A DNA stretch of 64,000 nt from Nordella sp. HKS 07 (GCF_011046735.1 NZ_CP049258.1:434001-498000), one strand, 5' to 3'; shown: positions 9,346 to 18,065, numbered from the stretch's first letter. The notes: generated by a model from the letters alone, not told the origin. Translations and numbers: made by a program.

Positions 9346-10801
9346 GACTTAGCTCCTCACCCATAAACGGCATCACCAGCCTGATGAGCGCGCCACCATG
9401 TTCGTTGTCGAGTGGATAGATCCTGCCACCCAGCTCCTGACAGAGGCGCTTGACCATCCATAGGCCTAAGCCTGATCGTCGACCAATTGGCGCCGAACCC
9501 GCGTCCGGGTGTTCCAGATAGTCTTTCAAGTGACTTGGCAGCCCTGGGCCGTTGTCTGCCACCTCGAAGATGGCACTATTTCCATCAGTTCGCGCTGTTA
9601 GCGAGATCGCCCCTCCCTCGCCGCAGGCTTCACAGGCGTTCAAGAGGATGTTGAGTATGGCATCACGTACAGGAGCGGCCGGTAGTGGGGTTGACGTCGA
9701 AATGTCATTCGTCCAACGGACATTTAGGTGCTTACGCTTGATTTCGGGTTCGATCAGCAGTTTCAGATCGTCGATATCGCCAGGCATGAGGCTTCGTGAG
9801 TCGCCGCCATCACGATAAACCGCCAATGTCGATCGCACTAGATCGCGGATACCGGCTAATCCCTGTTCGAGTAGCCTGACCGATGTCGCCCGCACCCCTT
9901 CGCGGTTGCCATGACGACGCAACGAATCGAGCGCGTTGAACATGCCTCCGAGCGGATTGTTGATCTCATGCGCGAGGCCAGAAGCAAGACGCCCCAGACT
10001 AGCCAATTTTTCTTCCTCCGCCAGTTTGGCTGCCAGCTCTTGTCTTTCGTTCACCGCGCGAGCCAGCGCATTGTAGCGGGTGAACAATCGGCGGAATTCG
10101 CCGCCATGCAAGCCCAGCACATTCGGCGGAATGGGTTCGAGAGGCCCCTGTGTGCTTCGGTCAAGATATACAGAAAGGATGCGGATCGGCTGAACCATAC
10201 GCCGAACGGCGAAATAGCCTATCGCCGCGAGCACCGAAGTGAGAATGATATTTGTGAGAACAAGAGTAGCGAACACATCCGCCCGCTCCTGCAAAAGCAG
10301 GCGAATATCGGCTAGGGCATAGATATGCCCGATCTCACGGCTTTGGTAGATCAGAGGGCGAGCCAAATGCGCCGTCGTCAGTTGCTCCCCCAGTTCGACA
10401 CCGGCATCTGAGAACTGCGAAAGAATCTCCGGCGCGAGTGGCCTGTCAGACGGAAAGCGTGTTGGATCGGTCGCTGCAAGGACATTGTTACTCCCGTTCG
10501 TCACGACCGCCCATTCCACGTTGAGGCCGCGATAGCGTTCACGCGATCGGTCAAGCGCGTCAAAGACTTCCCAGATATCCTCACGGACCACGGACAGTAT
10601 AAGGGAGGCGGACAGGCCATCCAAATATGCCGCGCCAAGCTGCTCAAGATGTCGTTCCTGAGTGTCCGCAAGGCGGGCAAGTACGCGATTGGTGATGACG
10701 GCACTAATAATGACCATGAGCAGAACGACCAGCATCGGGACTTTGACGGTGATCGGCCACGAGATGGGGTTCCTGGCTATAGACGACGCGGAGAACTTCA
10801 T
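9335..10801 (-). CDS. aioS: AioS, arsenite two-component sensor histidine kinase
   Basis: A 488-residue membrane kinase. Transmembrane helices lie near residues 17-40 and 178-200 with a periplasmic domain between them, then a HAMP-like linker. The phospho-acceptor His is in ASGLAHEINNPLGG, followed by an ATP-binding domain with DNGPGLPSHL and GLGLWMVKRL. AioS receives the arsenite signal from AioX and phosphorylates AioR. Its ATG overlaps the aioX stop by four bases (ATGA), and its end overlaps aioR by 11 bp, so X, S and R form one tight operon. Confidence 0.93.
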   Translation of the reverse strand: MKFSASSIARNPISWPITVKVPMLVVLLMVIISAVITNRVLARLADTQERHLEQLGAAYLDGLSASLILSVVREDIWEVFDALDRSRERYRGLNVEWAVVTNGSNNVLAATDPTRFPSDRPLAPEILSQFSDAGVELGEQLTTAHLARPLIYQSREIGHIYALADIRLLLQERADVFATLVLTNIILTSVLAAIGYFAVRRMVQPIRILSVYLDRSTQGPLEPIPPNVLGLHGGEFRRLFTRYNALARAVNERQELAAKLAEEEKLASLGRLASGLAHEINNPLGGMFNALDSLRRHGNREGVRATSVRLLEQGLAGIRDLVRSTLAVYRDGGDSRSLMPGDIDDLKLLIEPEIKRKHLNVRWTNDISTSTPLPAAPVRDAILNILLNACEACGEGGAISLTARTDGNSAIFEVADNGPGLPSHLKDYLEHPDAGSAPIGRRSGLGLWMVKRLCQELGGRIYPLDNEHGGALIRLVMPFMGEELSHVA

Positions 10802-11706
10802 GCCGGTACACTCCGCACGAGGGTCATTTCATCGGCAATGGAGTCAAAAAGGCTATCATCCTCGCTGCTGAAGCCGTCGAGGCGAAGCAAGTTCAATACG
10901 GCTTGGCCATCCGGATCGTTTTTCACGCCAAGCAGCGCCTGTTTGATCAGCAGGACGGCATTGCGATCTTTTTCGGCGCTGGTGCAGGCAATTGGGGGGA
11001 AGCCGAGCAATTCGGATTTTCGCAAAACTTTGGTCTTGCCGGTGAGTTCAGGTTCGATTGCAGACATTACTTCCCAGACATAACCGTCGACGCTACCACT
11101 TTGCGCGAGCCCAGCAGCCACCGCTCTCACGACATTGCGATGTCCGTAAGTGAAAAAGGTCTGCCGGAAGAATTGCTCCGGCCGAAGCCTTTGCCGGGCT
11201 AGCAGAGCAGCAGTGACCAGATATCCCGAATTGCTGTTGGGATCGGAAAAGGCATGAAGATCCCCTTTCAGCTGCTCGAAATCGGTTGCCTCACGGTCCT
11301 TCGGGATGATCAGATAGGACTGATAAAGCGGCTTTCCCCTCCAAATGGGGACGGCGACGAGCGAGAGGCGGTCGCGATATTGGACGAAGGGATAACCGCA
11401 TATCCAGGCCGCCTGCAGTTGGCCGGACAGCAGTAGAGAAGTGATCTCCTCATAGGTACGCCTTTGCACGAGCTGAACGGCATTACCAGTGCTGCGTTCC
11501 AGATAGGATTTGAGCTTGGTCAGCAATTCGAGATCATTAGTGAGGAAGACGGGAGTTAATCCAAAACTGATCGTGCCCTCTGTTGCCCGGGCTTTTATCG
11601 CGTGGGTCGCTGTTAGGGCCGTCACCCCAAGACCGAACGCGCGACGTGAAAACCCTTTCGGAGTGGTCTCGGCTCGTCTGGCAAATGGGCTCGATGGATC
11701 ACGCAT
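10798..11706 (-). CDS. aioX: AioX, periplasmic arsenite-binding protein
   Basis: A phosphonate/phosphate-binding-like periplasmic protein that binds arsenite and triggers AioS. The ATG at 11706 gives 302 residues with a twin-arginine signal (FSRRAFGLG at 19-27). The frame is open further upstream to an ATG at 11784 and a GTG at 11796, but these would make an unusually long n-region. The Cys in AAWICGYPF (C103) matches the position of the arsenite-binding cysteine known for AioX. The gene is divergent from arsR, so both promoters share the short space up to 11855. Confidence 0.9.
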   Translation of the reverse strand: MRDPSSPFARRAETTPKGFSRRAFGLGVTALTATHAIKARATEGTISFGLTPVFLTNDLELLTKLKSYLERSTGNAVQLVQRRTYEEITSLLLSGQLQAAWICGYPFVQYRDRLSLVAVPIWRGKPLYQSYLIIPKDREATDFEQLKGDLHAFSDPNSNSGYLVTAALLARQRLRPEQFFRQTFFTYGHRNVVRAVAAGLAQSGSVDGYVWEVMSAIEPELTGKTKVLRKSELLGFPPIACTSAEKDRNAVLLIKQALLGVKNDPDGQAVLNLLRLDGFSSEDDSLFDSIADEMTLVRSVPA

Positions 11707-11855
11707 GGGCAGGATATTAGGCTCGGATGGGATCTGCTCCAACTCCACCGCGCTCACTAGACCCGCAGAAGGGCTGACCCCCATGTTGCGCTGCACAATC
11801 CACCGTCACGGCAATTGTCACAGGACTGTAACATGGTGTCGTTATATCCGGACAT

Positions 11856-12212
11856 ATGGACAAGACAGCGGTTGTCGACACCCTAGGGTGCCTGGCCCAA
11901 ACGACAAGACTTGAGGTATTTCGGCTTCTCGTGGCTGCGGAACCAGAAGGCCTCGCGGCCGGAGAAATCGCGCAAGCCCTGGGCGTACCGCACAACACGA
12001 TGTCCAATCATCTTGCCATTCTCACGCGCGCGGAGCTGGTTTGGGGCGAGCGTCGCAGCCGCAGCATCATCTATAGAGCCAGTCTCGCGACGTTGACCCA
12101 GGCCTTGACCTATCTCGTCAAGGATTGCTGCGGCGGCCGTCCCGAAATCTGCACACCCCTGATTTCAGGTCTGACCCCGTGCTGTGTGCCGGAGAAGAAA
12201 CACCATGCCTGA
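11856..12212 (+). CDS. arsR: ArsR-family arsenic-responsive repressor
   Basis: A 118-residue winged-helix repressor that leaves DNA when it binds arsenite. The helix-turn-helix is in the ALGVPHNTMSNHLAIL segment (about residues 41-56). The C-terminal DCCGGRPEIC, with three cysteines, and the later CC pair are the likely arsenite-binding site of the rhizobial ArsR type. The ATG at 11856 lies just after TATATCCGGACATATG, an imperfect palindrome that could be its operator (weak). The end overlaps arsC by 8 bp. It heads arsR-arsC-aqpS-arsC. Confidence 0.93.
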   Translation: MDKTAVVDTLGCLAQTTRLEVFRLLVAAEPEGLAAGEIAQALGVPHNTMSNHLAILTRAELVWGERRSRSIIYRASLATLTQALTYLVKDCCGGRPEICTPLISGLTPCCVPEKKHHA

Positions 12213-12699
12213 TCATATCTTCAACGTACTTTTCCTCTGCACGGGCAATTCCGCTCGCTCGATCATGGGAGAGGTCATTCTCAACCGCGAAGGCATCGGT
12301 AAATTCAGAGGCTATAGCGCCGGCAGCACGCCCAAGGGGTTGGTTCACCCCTATACGCTCGATCTCATCAGCAAGCTGAACCACCCTGTGAAAGATCTGC
12401 GTTCCAAGGACTGGGATGAGTTTGCGCAGGAGCGAGCGCCGAAACTCGATTTTGTTTTCACTCTTTGCGATGACGCCGCGAATGAAGTCTGTCCCATTTG
12501 GCCAGGCCAGCCGATGACCGCCCATTGGGGTATGCCCGATCCGGCGGCGGTCGAGGGAAATGAAGCCGAGAAGCGCCTTGCTTTCGCGGAGACCTACCGC
12601 ATGCTACGCAACCGCATAACCGCCTTCGTTAATCTGCCAGTTCGCTCGCTCGATCGACTCAGCCTGCAGCAGAAGCTTGTCGATATTGGAAGAAGCTGA
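12205..12699 (+). CDS. arsC: Arsenate reductase, low-molecular-weight phosphatase fold
   Basis: A 164-residue cytoplasmic arsenate reductase of the LMW tyrosine-phosphatase type. The active-site loop is LCTGNSARS with nucleophile C12, and the general-acid aspartate lies in HWGMPDPA. It reduces arsenate to arsenite using thioredoxin or glutaredoxin. The start overlaps arsR by 8 bp (ATG inside the last arsR codons). It is the first of two unrelated arsenate reductases in the operon. Confidence 0.93.
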   Translation: MPDHIFNVLFLCTGNSARSIMGEVILNREGIGKFRGYSAGSTPKGLVHPYTLDLISKLNHPVKDLRSKDWDEFAQERAPKLDFVFTLCDDAANEVCPIWPGQPMTAHWGMPDPAAVEGNEAEKRLAFAETYRMLRNRITAFVNLPVRSLDRLSLQQKLVDIGRS

Positions 12700-12703
12700 A
12701 CAA

Positions 12704-13402
12704 ATGTCTACTTACGATCTCACTCGCCGATTGACCGCAGAGGCTCTCGGTACCGCCCTCCTCGTTGCGACCGTCGTTGGCTCGGGCATTATGGCCGACA
12801 AGTTGACGGATGACACGGCACTCGCTCTTTTGGGCAATACTTTGCCCACTGGCGCCATCCTGGTCGTGCTGATCACGATCCTGGGACCAATCTCCGGGGC
12901 GCATTTCAACCCGGCGGTTTCGCTGGTCTTCGCGCTCCGACGTGAAATCAACAGTTCGGACGCGGCTTCCTACATTGTAGCCCAGATTGTGGGAGGCATC
13001 ATCGGCACGATCATCGCTCATCTGATGTTCGACCTGTCCGCGATACAGTCATCGCTCACCGTCCGAACCGGTATCGCGCAATGGCTGGCGGAAGCGGTCG
13101 CCACTTTCGGCTTAGTCGCGACGATCCTCGCCGGCATCAAATTTGCCAACTCTTCCGTGCCTTGGCTGGTTGGTCTTTACATCACGGCCGCGTATTGGTT
13201 CACCGCATCGACCTCCTTCGCCAATCCGGCCGTGGCGATAGCACGCTCCTTCACAAATACATTTTCAGGCATTCGTCCCATCGACTTGCCGGGGTTCATC
13301 GTGGCGGAGCTTGTTGGGGCCCTGATCGGTATGATTCTGATGACATGGCTCTTGCGGTCGCAGCCAGATACTAAGACACAAAACCGGAAAGCTCGTGCAT
13401 GA
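12704..13402 (+). CDS. aqpS: Aquaglyceroporin AqpS (arsenite channel)
   Basis: A 232-residue MIP-family channel with six predicted membrane helices and both pore motifs intact: HFNPAV in the first half and FANPAVAIAR in the second. In rhizobia AqpS replaces an arsenite pump: arsenate is reduced inside and arsenite flows out through the channel down its gradient. Its place between two arsC genes fits that role, and no arsB or acr3 is seen in the window. It starts 4 bp after arsC and ends with an ATGA overlap into the next gene. Confidence 0.93.
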   Translation: MSTYDLTRRLTAEALGTALLVATVVGSGIMADKLTDDTALALLGNTLPTGAILVVLITILGPISGAHFNPAVSLVFALRREINSSDAASYIVAQIVGGIIGTIIAHLMFDLSAIQSSLTVRTGIAQWLAEAVATFGLVATILAGIKFANSSVPWLVGLYITAAYWFTASTSFANPAVAIARSFTNTFSGIRPIDLPGFIVAELVGALIGMILMTWLLRSQPDTKTQNRKARA

Positions 13403-13812
13403 CCGTCACTATCTATCACAATCCTGCTTGTGGCACGTCGCGCAACACGCTGGCAATGATCCGCCAGAGCGGCGAAGAGCCCGTTGTCATCGAATATTTG
13501 AAGAACCCGCCGAGCCGTGAGAAGCTCAAGGAACTGATCCATGCGATGGGGATCAGCTCGCGTGATCTTCTGCGCCAGAAGGGTACGCCCTTTGGCGAGC
13601 TTGGCCTCGGCGATCCCAAGTGGGCATCTGATGAGCTGATTGATTTCATGATGATGCATCCGATCCTGATCAACCGCCCGATCGTCGTCACCGACAGGGG
13701 CGTTAGGCTGTGCCGGCCATCGGAGGTGGTTCTTGAAATCCTCCCCAATCCGAATATCGGCCGTTTCGTCAAGGAAGACGGCGAAGTGGTCGAATCGCGC
13801 CGCGTGGGGTGA
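13399..13812 (+). CDS. arsC: Arsenate reductase, glutaredoxin-dependent type
   Basis: A 137-residue ArsC of the Spx/ArsC thioredoxin-fold family, unrelated to the phosphatase-fold ArsC in the same operon. The catalytic Cys is C11 in NPACGTSRNT, and the arsenate-binding arginines fit those in the INRPIVV segment. It reduces arsenate with glutathione and glutaredoxin. Its ATG overlaps the aqpS stop by four bases. Its stop codon directly abuts the stop of the converging MFS gene, with no intergenic base. Confidence 0.93.
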   Translation: MTVTIYHNPACGTSRNTLAMIRQSGEEPVVIEYLKNPPSREKLKELIHAMGISSRDLLRQKGTPFGELGLGDPKWASDELIDFMMMHPILINRPIVVTDRGVRLCRPSEVVLEILPNPNIGRFVKEDGEVVESRRVG

Positions 13813-15039
13813 TCAGGCGGGGCGTGGTATAAGGCGTAGCACGACCAGCGAAAGCCCGGCTAGCACAGCAGTGGCAGCGAATGCTGTCGTTGGCCCCGCA
13901 CTCCCTAAGATGAGCGCGAAGACGAAAGGCGCGCATGATTTGACCGCCACGCTGATAGCGGAGATTCGACCCAGCCTCGCGCCATATCCGCTGCGTCCGA
14001 AGAGAGCGAGCGGGATCGTGCCCCTAACGATCGACGAGAGCCCCTGGCTCAAGCCGAACAAGACGGCGAAGACGACCGCTGCGGCGACGCCAGCCCCCGC
14101 CAACATCAGCGCCGCAAGCGCTACGACCAGAAAGAGCGATGAGATCGCTCCGGTGGCAAGAGGGTGCAATGTCTTGCCGAACAGCATGTCGAGGAAGCGG
14201 ATGGCGACCTGCGACGGGCCCATCAGCACGCCGACGCCGACCGCCACCGCCGATGTGAAGCCGGCATTCTGCAAGGCGGAGACCCATTGGATGTTGAAGG
14301 ACGAATAGACGAAGCCGGTAAGGCAGAAATAGGCGATGAGCCATAGCATCGCGCGCATTCTGTCCTGAGGAGGCAGCGTCGACTGTTCGTCGCCGTCCTC
14401 TCGCGCTATAAGGCCGTTCGCAATCGGCTCCGCCGTTTGGCTGAGGACCCAGAGATGAATGGGAAGGCAAACGGAGAGGTTTATGGCGGCGAATATAAGA
14501 TAGACTGATCGCCAGTCCATCGTCTCGACCAGGAAATGCGTAATTGGCCAGAAGACGGTCGAGGCAAATCCGCCTAGCAAGGTCATCTGTGTAATTGCGC
14601 GCCTGGCCGCCTGGCGCCCAGTGATCTGGGCGATTGCCGCGAAAGCGGCATCATAGAGGACAAGAACCGAGGTCACTTCAACGATTATGAGAGCGAGCGC
14701 GAAGGTGATAAGGTTTTGCGATACCGCCAGCGCGACGAGAGCGATGGACGAGGCGACCGATCCCCAGGACATTATGAGCCGGGCTCCGCGCTCATCGATC
14801 AGCCGGCCGGCGAATGGGCCGGCGAGTCCGCCGATCAGCAGCGCGAGCGACAGACATCCGAAGGACCAGGATGACGGCCAGCCAAATTCGCGCGAGATGT
14901 AGGGCTCAAGTACAGCAAAGGCATAGTAGAGCGTCCCATAGCCCACGACTTGCGTGACGCCGAGGCCGATGATGGGGATGGCGATCAAGCGTTTGCTATC
15001 TAACGCTCTATCGACTGCTGTGATTGAACTTTCAGTCAT
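13813..15039 (-). CDS. MFS efflux transporter of the ars cluster (ArsK-like)
   Basis: A 408-residue major facilitator protein with about 12 hydrophobic helices and an MFS loop in AGRLIDERGARLIMSWG. It lies 12 bp after the FAD monooxygenase gene in an operon headed by an ArsR repressor, so it probably exports an arsenical, most likely trivalent or organic arsenic as ArsK does. ArsJ is less likely because no glyceraldehyde-3-phosphate dehydrogenase partner gene is present. Substrate is inferred from context. Confidence 0.8.
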   Translation of the reverse strand: MTESSITAVDRALDSKRLIAIPIIGLGVTQVVGYGTLYYAFAVLEPYISREFGWPSSWSFGCLSLALLIGGLAGPFAGRLIDERGARLIMSWGSVASSIALVALAVSQNLITFALALIIVEVTSVLVLYDAAFAAIAQITGRQAARRAITQMTLLGGFASTVFWPITHFLVETMDWRSVYLIFAAINLSVCLPIHLWVLSQTAEPIANGLIAREDGDEQSTLPPQDRMRAMLWLIAYFCLTGFVYSSFNIQWVSALQNAGFTSAVAVGVGVLMGPSQVAIRFLDMLFGKTLHPLATGAISSLFLVVALAALMLAGAGVAAAVVFAVLFGLSQGLSSIVRGTIPLALFGRSGYGARLGRISAISVAVKSCAPFVFALILGSAGPTTAFAATAVLAGLSLVVLRLIPRPA

Positions 15040-15051
15040 TGAGGCGCAGAT

Positions 15052-16464
15052 TCAGCAGCTTCCTGCTTTTTCAAGGATCGTTTTCGCTACATCGACTTTG
15101 GCCGGGCCGCAGCAAGTAGTGCCCTTTCGCGCCGCTGGCCTTTCGCAGCAGGGCTCTTCCGCATTGGGCTCTGCACCAGTGCAGCAGGCTCCGCCCGGCG
15201 CTACCTGGTCGAGCGTGGCATTGCACACGCCCGTCTCAGGAAGCACCAAACGCACATCATCGGCCGCCGCGTGATCACCGGCGAGATGCGCCGAGATCGA
15301 ACGCACCTGCTCATAACCTGTGAGCAGGAGGAATGTCGGTGCGCGGCCGTAGCTTTTGATGCCGGCAACAAAATATCCCGGCTCGGTGTGGACGAGTTCG
15401 CGCCAGCCATGCGCGGGAACCGTTCCGCAGGAATGCTCATTGGGATCGATCAACGGCCCGAGAGCTCGCGTGCTCTCGACGACGGGATGCAAGTCGAGCT
15501 GTAATTCGCGGGCAAAGGAGAAGTCCGGACGCTGGCCGGTCGCGGCGACGATCCGGTCAAACGGACCGATGCGGCGGATGCCCTCTGGGGTGATGCCTTC
15601 GATCAGGACACCATTGCCATTCATCTTGAGCCGTTGCGCCGCGAAGGACAATTGGATGGTGAGACGCTTATCCTCGACCAGAGCGCGTAGCCTGTCGCCT
15701 AATTGACCACGCGCCGGCAATTGGTCGGAAGCGCCTCCACCGAAGACCTTGGCCAGCGAATTGCCGCGCACGGCCCAGGTAAGCGCGGTTGCGGGCTCGT
15801 CCTCCGCAAGCAAAGCAAGATCGAGAAGGGCGTTGGCTGCCGAATGGCCGCCGCCCATGACGAGCGTCCGCATGCCGCTATAGACTTCACGATCTGCGCC
15901 AGAAACATCCGGGATGCCATAGGAGATGCGATCCCTGAACGCGCTCTCGCCGACCGCCGGCCAGCCATTTGCGCCCAGGGGATTTGGGTTTTGCCAGGTG
16001 CCGGAAGTGTCAATGACGGCGCGGGCGAGAACCTCGCGCTCATTGCCGGCCTTGTCGCGAAGCGTGATGATGAAAGGAGTGGCTTCGCGGTCGCGGCTCT
16101 TCATCCGATCGCGCCCGAGCCTCGAGATTCTTACGACGCTCGCATTAGTTTCGATGATGGGGGCGAGTTCGGGCGTCGCCGCCAGGGGCTCGAGATAGTG
16201 CTCGACCAGATCCTGGCCCACCGGTAACGCGCTGGCGGGCGGACTGACCCAGCCATTCTTTTTCAGAAGCTCCACGGCCGCCTCATCGACGCATTGTTCC
16301 CAGATCGAGAAGAGACGGACATGGCCCCAGTCACGCAAGTTTGGTGCAATCTGATCTGCGGCTTCGAGGACACGAACTTCTTGGCCGCGTAATATGAGGT
16401 GAGACGCAGCCGCAAGGCCGATCGGACCGGCTCCGATAATGGCGATTGGAAGGGTCTTGTCCAT
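15052..16464 (-). CDS. ars-cluster flavin monooxygenase (ArsO-like) with cysteine-rich C-terminal tail
   Basis: A 470-residue FAD/NAD(P)H oxidoreductase of the flavin-containing monooxygenase type. It has an FAD motif GAGPIGLAA at 11-19 and a second nucleotide motif MGGGHSAANA in the middle. The last 60 residues hold eight cysteines, with three CC pairs (GACCTGA, EPCCERP, TTCCGPA) and a terminal GSC. Such pairs can bind trivalent arsenic. It sits between arsR and an MFS exporter, so it may oxidise an arsenical or pass bound arsenic on. The reaction is not known from sequence. The ATG at 16464 lies 15 bp from a likely ArsR operator. Confidence 0.82.
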   Translation of the reverse strand: MDKTLPIAIIGAGPIGLAAASHLILRGQEVRVLEAADQIAPNLRDWGHVRLFSIWEQCVDEAAVELLKKNGWVSPPASALPVGQDLVEHYLEPLAATPELAPIIETNASVVRISRLGRDRMKSRDREATPFIITLRDKAGNEREVLARAVIDTSGTWQNPNPLGANGWPAVGESAFRDRISYGIPDVSGADREVYSGMRTLVMGGGHSAANALLDLALLAEDEPATALTWAVRGNSLAKVFGGGASDQLPARGQLGDRLRALVEDKRLTIQLSFAAQRLKMNGNGVLIEGITPEGIRRIGPFDRIVAATGQRPDFSFARELQLDLHPVVESTRALGPLIDPNEHSCGTVPAHGWRELVHTEPGYFVAGIKSYGRAPTFLLLTGYEQVRSISAHLAGDHAAADDVRLVLPETGVCNATLDQVAPGGACCTGAEPNAEEPCCERPAARKGTTCCGPAKVDVAKTILEKAGSC

Positions 16465-16478
16465 TTACATATCTCCAA

Positions 16479-16500
16479 ATTTCTAGAATCACCGAATTAA
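16479..16500. promoter_or_regulatory. Probable ArsR operator, copy 1 (before the monooxygenase gene)
   Basis: The 22 bases here match those at 16873-16894 at 20 of 22 positions. The shared core is ATTTCTAGAATCA followed by CGAA and TAA. One copy precedes arsR and this one lies between arsR and the monooxygenase gene, so the repressor could act at both its own promoter and an internal promoter. Confidence 0.6.
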
Positions 16501-16513
16501 TGGAGCAAAAAAA

Positions 16514-16831
16514 TCATGCGGCGTCGGGACGGCAGGTATTCTCCTTTTCCTCGATGCAGCATTCCTCCGTGAGAAAGCCGACCAGAGCCGCCATTACGGG
16601 ATAATTGGCCCGACAGATCAGGGTGGTTGATTGCCGCTCCTGGGTGACCAGATCGACCTGGATCAGCTTCTGTAGATGGTGGGATAGCGTTGAGGCCGCA
16701 GTACCGAGGCGAGATTGAAGCTGCCCTACAGACAGACCGACTTCCCCCACGCGCACCAGGGTGCGGTAAATAGTAAGGCGGGTGGGATTGCCCAGAGCTT
16801 CGAGCTGAGCCGCAGCATCGACAAGTTTCAT
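16514..16831 (-). CDS. arsR: ArsR-family repressor of the second ars operon
   Basis: A 105-residue winged-helix repressor with a recognition region LGTAASTLSHHLQKL and a cysteine pair in TEECCIEEKENTC, a plausible arsenite site different from that of the other ArsR in the window. I chose the ATG at 16831; a TTG two codons upstream is also open. It heads arsR-monooxygenase-MFS on the minus strand, and near-identical 22-bp elements lie on both sides of the gene. Confidence 0.9.
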   Translation of the reverse strand: MKLVDAAAQLEALGNPTRLTIYRTLVRVGEVGLSVGQLQSRLGTAASTLSHHLQKLIQVDLVTQERQSTTLICRANYPVMAALVGFLTEECCIEEKENTCRPDAA

Positions 16832-16872
16832 GCTCAATAATTAAGAGATCGACTTAAAGGATGTCAATCCAT

Positions 16873-16894
16873 ATTTCTAGAATCATCGAAATAA
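16873..16894. promoter_or_regulatory. Probable ArsR operator, copy 2 (before arsR)
   Basis: Second copy of the element at 16479-16500, here 41 bp upstream of the arsR start and so positioned for autorepression. It differs from copy 1 at two positions. It contains the palindrome TTCTAGAA. Confidence 0.65.
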
Positions 16895-17233
16895 TCAAAC
16901 TTAGTGTCACCTTAAACGAAACTACTGGTTGCTAGAGCGCCCTCCCATCGTCCCTTGGCCCTTCGGGTTTTTGGGTTCTGTAGGTCGCGAGGATCGCGAA
17001 ACGGTTGAGTCTGTGCCCAGCCGAACAGCGCATGCTCAAACTCGCGATGACAGCGGTCGGAGAGGTGCTGGCCCAGGACCGGACGAGGCACCGCGCCGAG
17101 CTCGAGCACGAGGTGGCGAAGCTCAGAGCCGAATTCCTGGCTGACCGGCTAGAACAGGAATGCGTCGCTAAGCTCCAGGCGGTGCCGCCCGCCAAGATCG
17201 CGTGAGGCTGCGCAGACCGGAAGGTGTTGGCGG
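16895..17233 (+). other. Junction between arsenic genes and integrative element; possible 57-residue coiled-coil ORF at 17032-17205
   Basis: No recognised gene lies in this 339-bp stretch. A short frame on the plus strand, ATG at 17032 to a stop at 17205, encodes a charged peptide with heptad-like spacing (AELEHEVAKLRAEFL). It could be a small coiled-coil protein or a remnant. It opposes recT and has no convincing ribosome site. No copy of the tRNA attachment fragment found at 23990-24035 is present here. Confidence 0.3.
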
Positions 17234-18010
17234 TCATGCGACAGGAGTGCTGTTCGTCTGGTCCTTGGCTTCCTCAGGCTCCGGCATGGTGGCAAACTCC
17301 TTGAGCGAATGAGGAAGCTGGCGGCGGCCTGGATTCTCCCGTGCTTCCTTGAGGTCGTACAACTCATCATCGCGGCGAACGAGATCGTCGAGATCGGACG
17401 AGAACGGCAGGGACTTGGCGTGCCGTCTCAATACCGTTTTGCGCATCATCTCTTCCGGGAAGGTGTCCCATGGACCTTTCTCGGCTTTTGACAGCTTGCG
17501 GATCGCGTCGATCTCGTCGATCGCCATGACCTCGTAGGACCTCTCGCCGTCCTTGAGCTTCGCGATCGAATAGGCGGCGATCACCTTGCCGCGCTCGGGA
17601 CCGAGGTAGGGACGGTGCCGGATATGCGGATCGTCGCCGAGCTCGAAGCTGAACTCGTCCTTTTCGTGGACGCAGTAGCAGGACCAGGTACTGATCTCGC
17701 CAGCATTGCGTGCCTTCTTGCGCAAGCCCGCGACCATCGGAATCCATTGCGCCGTGAGTCTTCCCATGATGCGATAGGGAACGATCGCTCCTTCCCGCCC
17801 GTCCGGAAGCAGGCCGTCTTGTGCGGCGCGCATGCAGGCGTTCCACAGTGATCGCCGGTCGCAGTTGAGGAGCGCCGGATTGGTCTGGATCGCCGTCATG
17901 ATGACACGCTGAAAACGTTCGATCTTGATGTGGGCTGGCAGTGCCGCCTGAAACTCCGGGGCCAGTTTCATCATTTCGGAGCGGATTGTTATGAGCGGGT
18001 TGTCTGGCAT
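17234..18010 (-). CDS. recT: RecT-family single-strand annealing protein
   Basis: A 258-residue RecT/Redbeta-type annealase, recognised from the N-terminal KIERFQRVIMTAIQ and NCDRRSLWNACMRAAQDGL segments and the central MGRLTAQWIPMVAGL. It anneals single strands during phage-type recombination. The ATG at 18010 has a near-perfect AGGAGG ribosome site; a longer frame to 18085 lacks one. No RecE-type exonuclease gene is next to it. It follows the SSB-like gene by 55 bp, a typical phage recombination pairing. Confidence 0.92.
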   Translation of the reverse strand: MPDNPLITIRSEMMKLAPEFQAALPAHIKIERFQRVIMTAIQTNPALLNCDRRSLWNACMRAAQDGLLPDGREGAIVPYRIMGRLTAQWIPMVAGLRKKARNAGEISTWSCYCVHEKDEFSFELGDDPHIRHRPYLGPERGKVIAAYSIAKLKDGERSYEVMAIDEIDAIRKLSKAEKGPWDTFPEEMMRKTVLRRHAKSLPFSSDLDDLVRRDDELYDLKEARENPGRRQLPHSLKEFATMPEPEEAKDQTNSTPVA

Positions 18011-18065
18011 AGTGGCCTCCTCATGGGTGAGTCCTCCAGGATTGCGGCCTGGAGGCTCATTGTTA

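Noticed and set aside
16921-17010. Left attachment site of the integrative element.
   Set aside because: No match to the tRNA-Met 3' fragment was found here on either strand.
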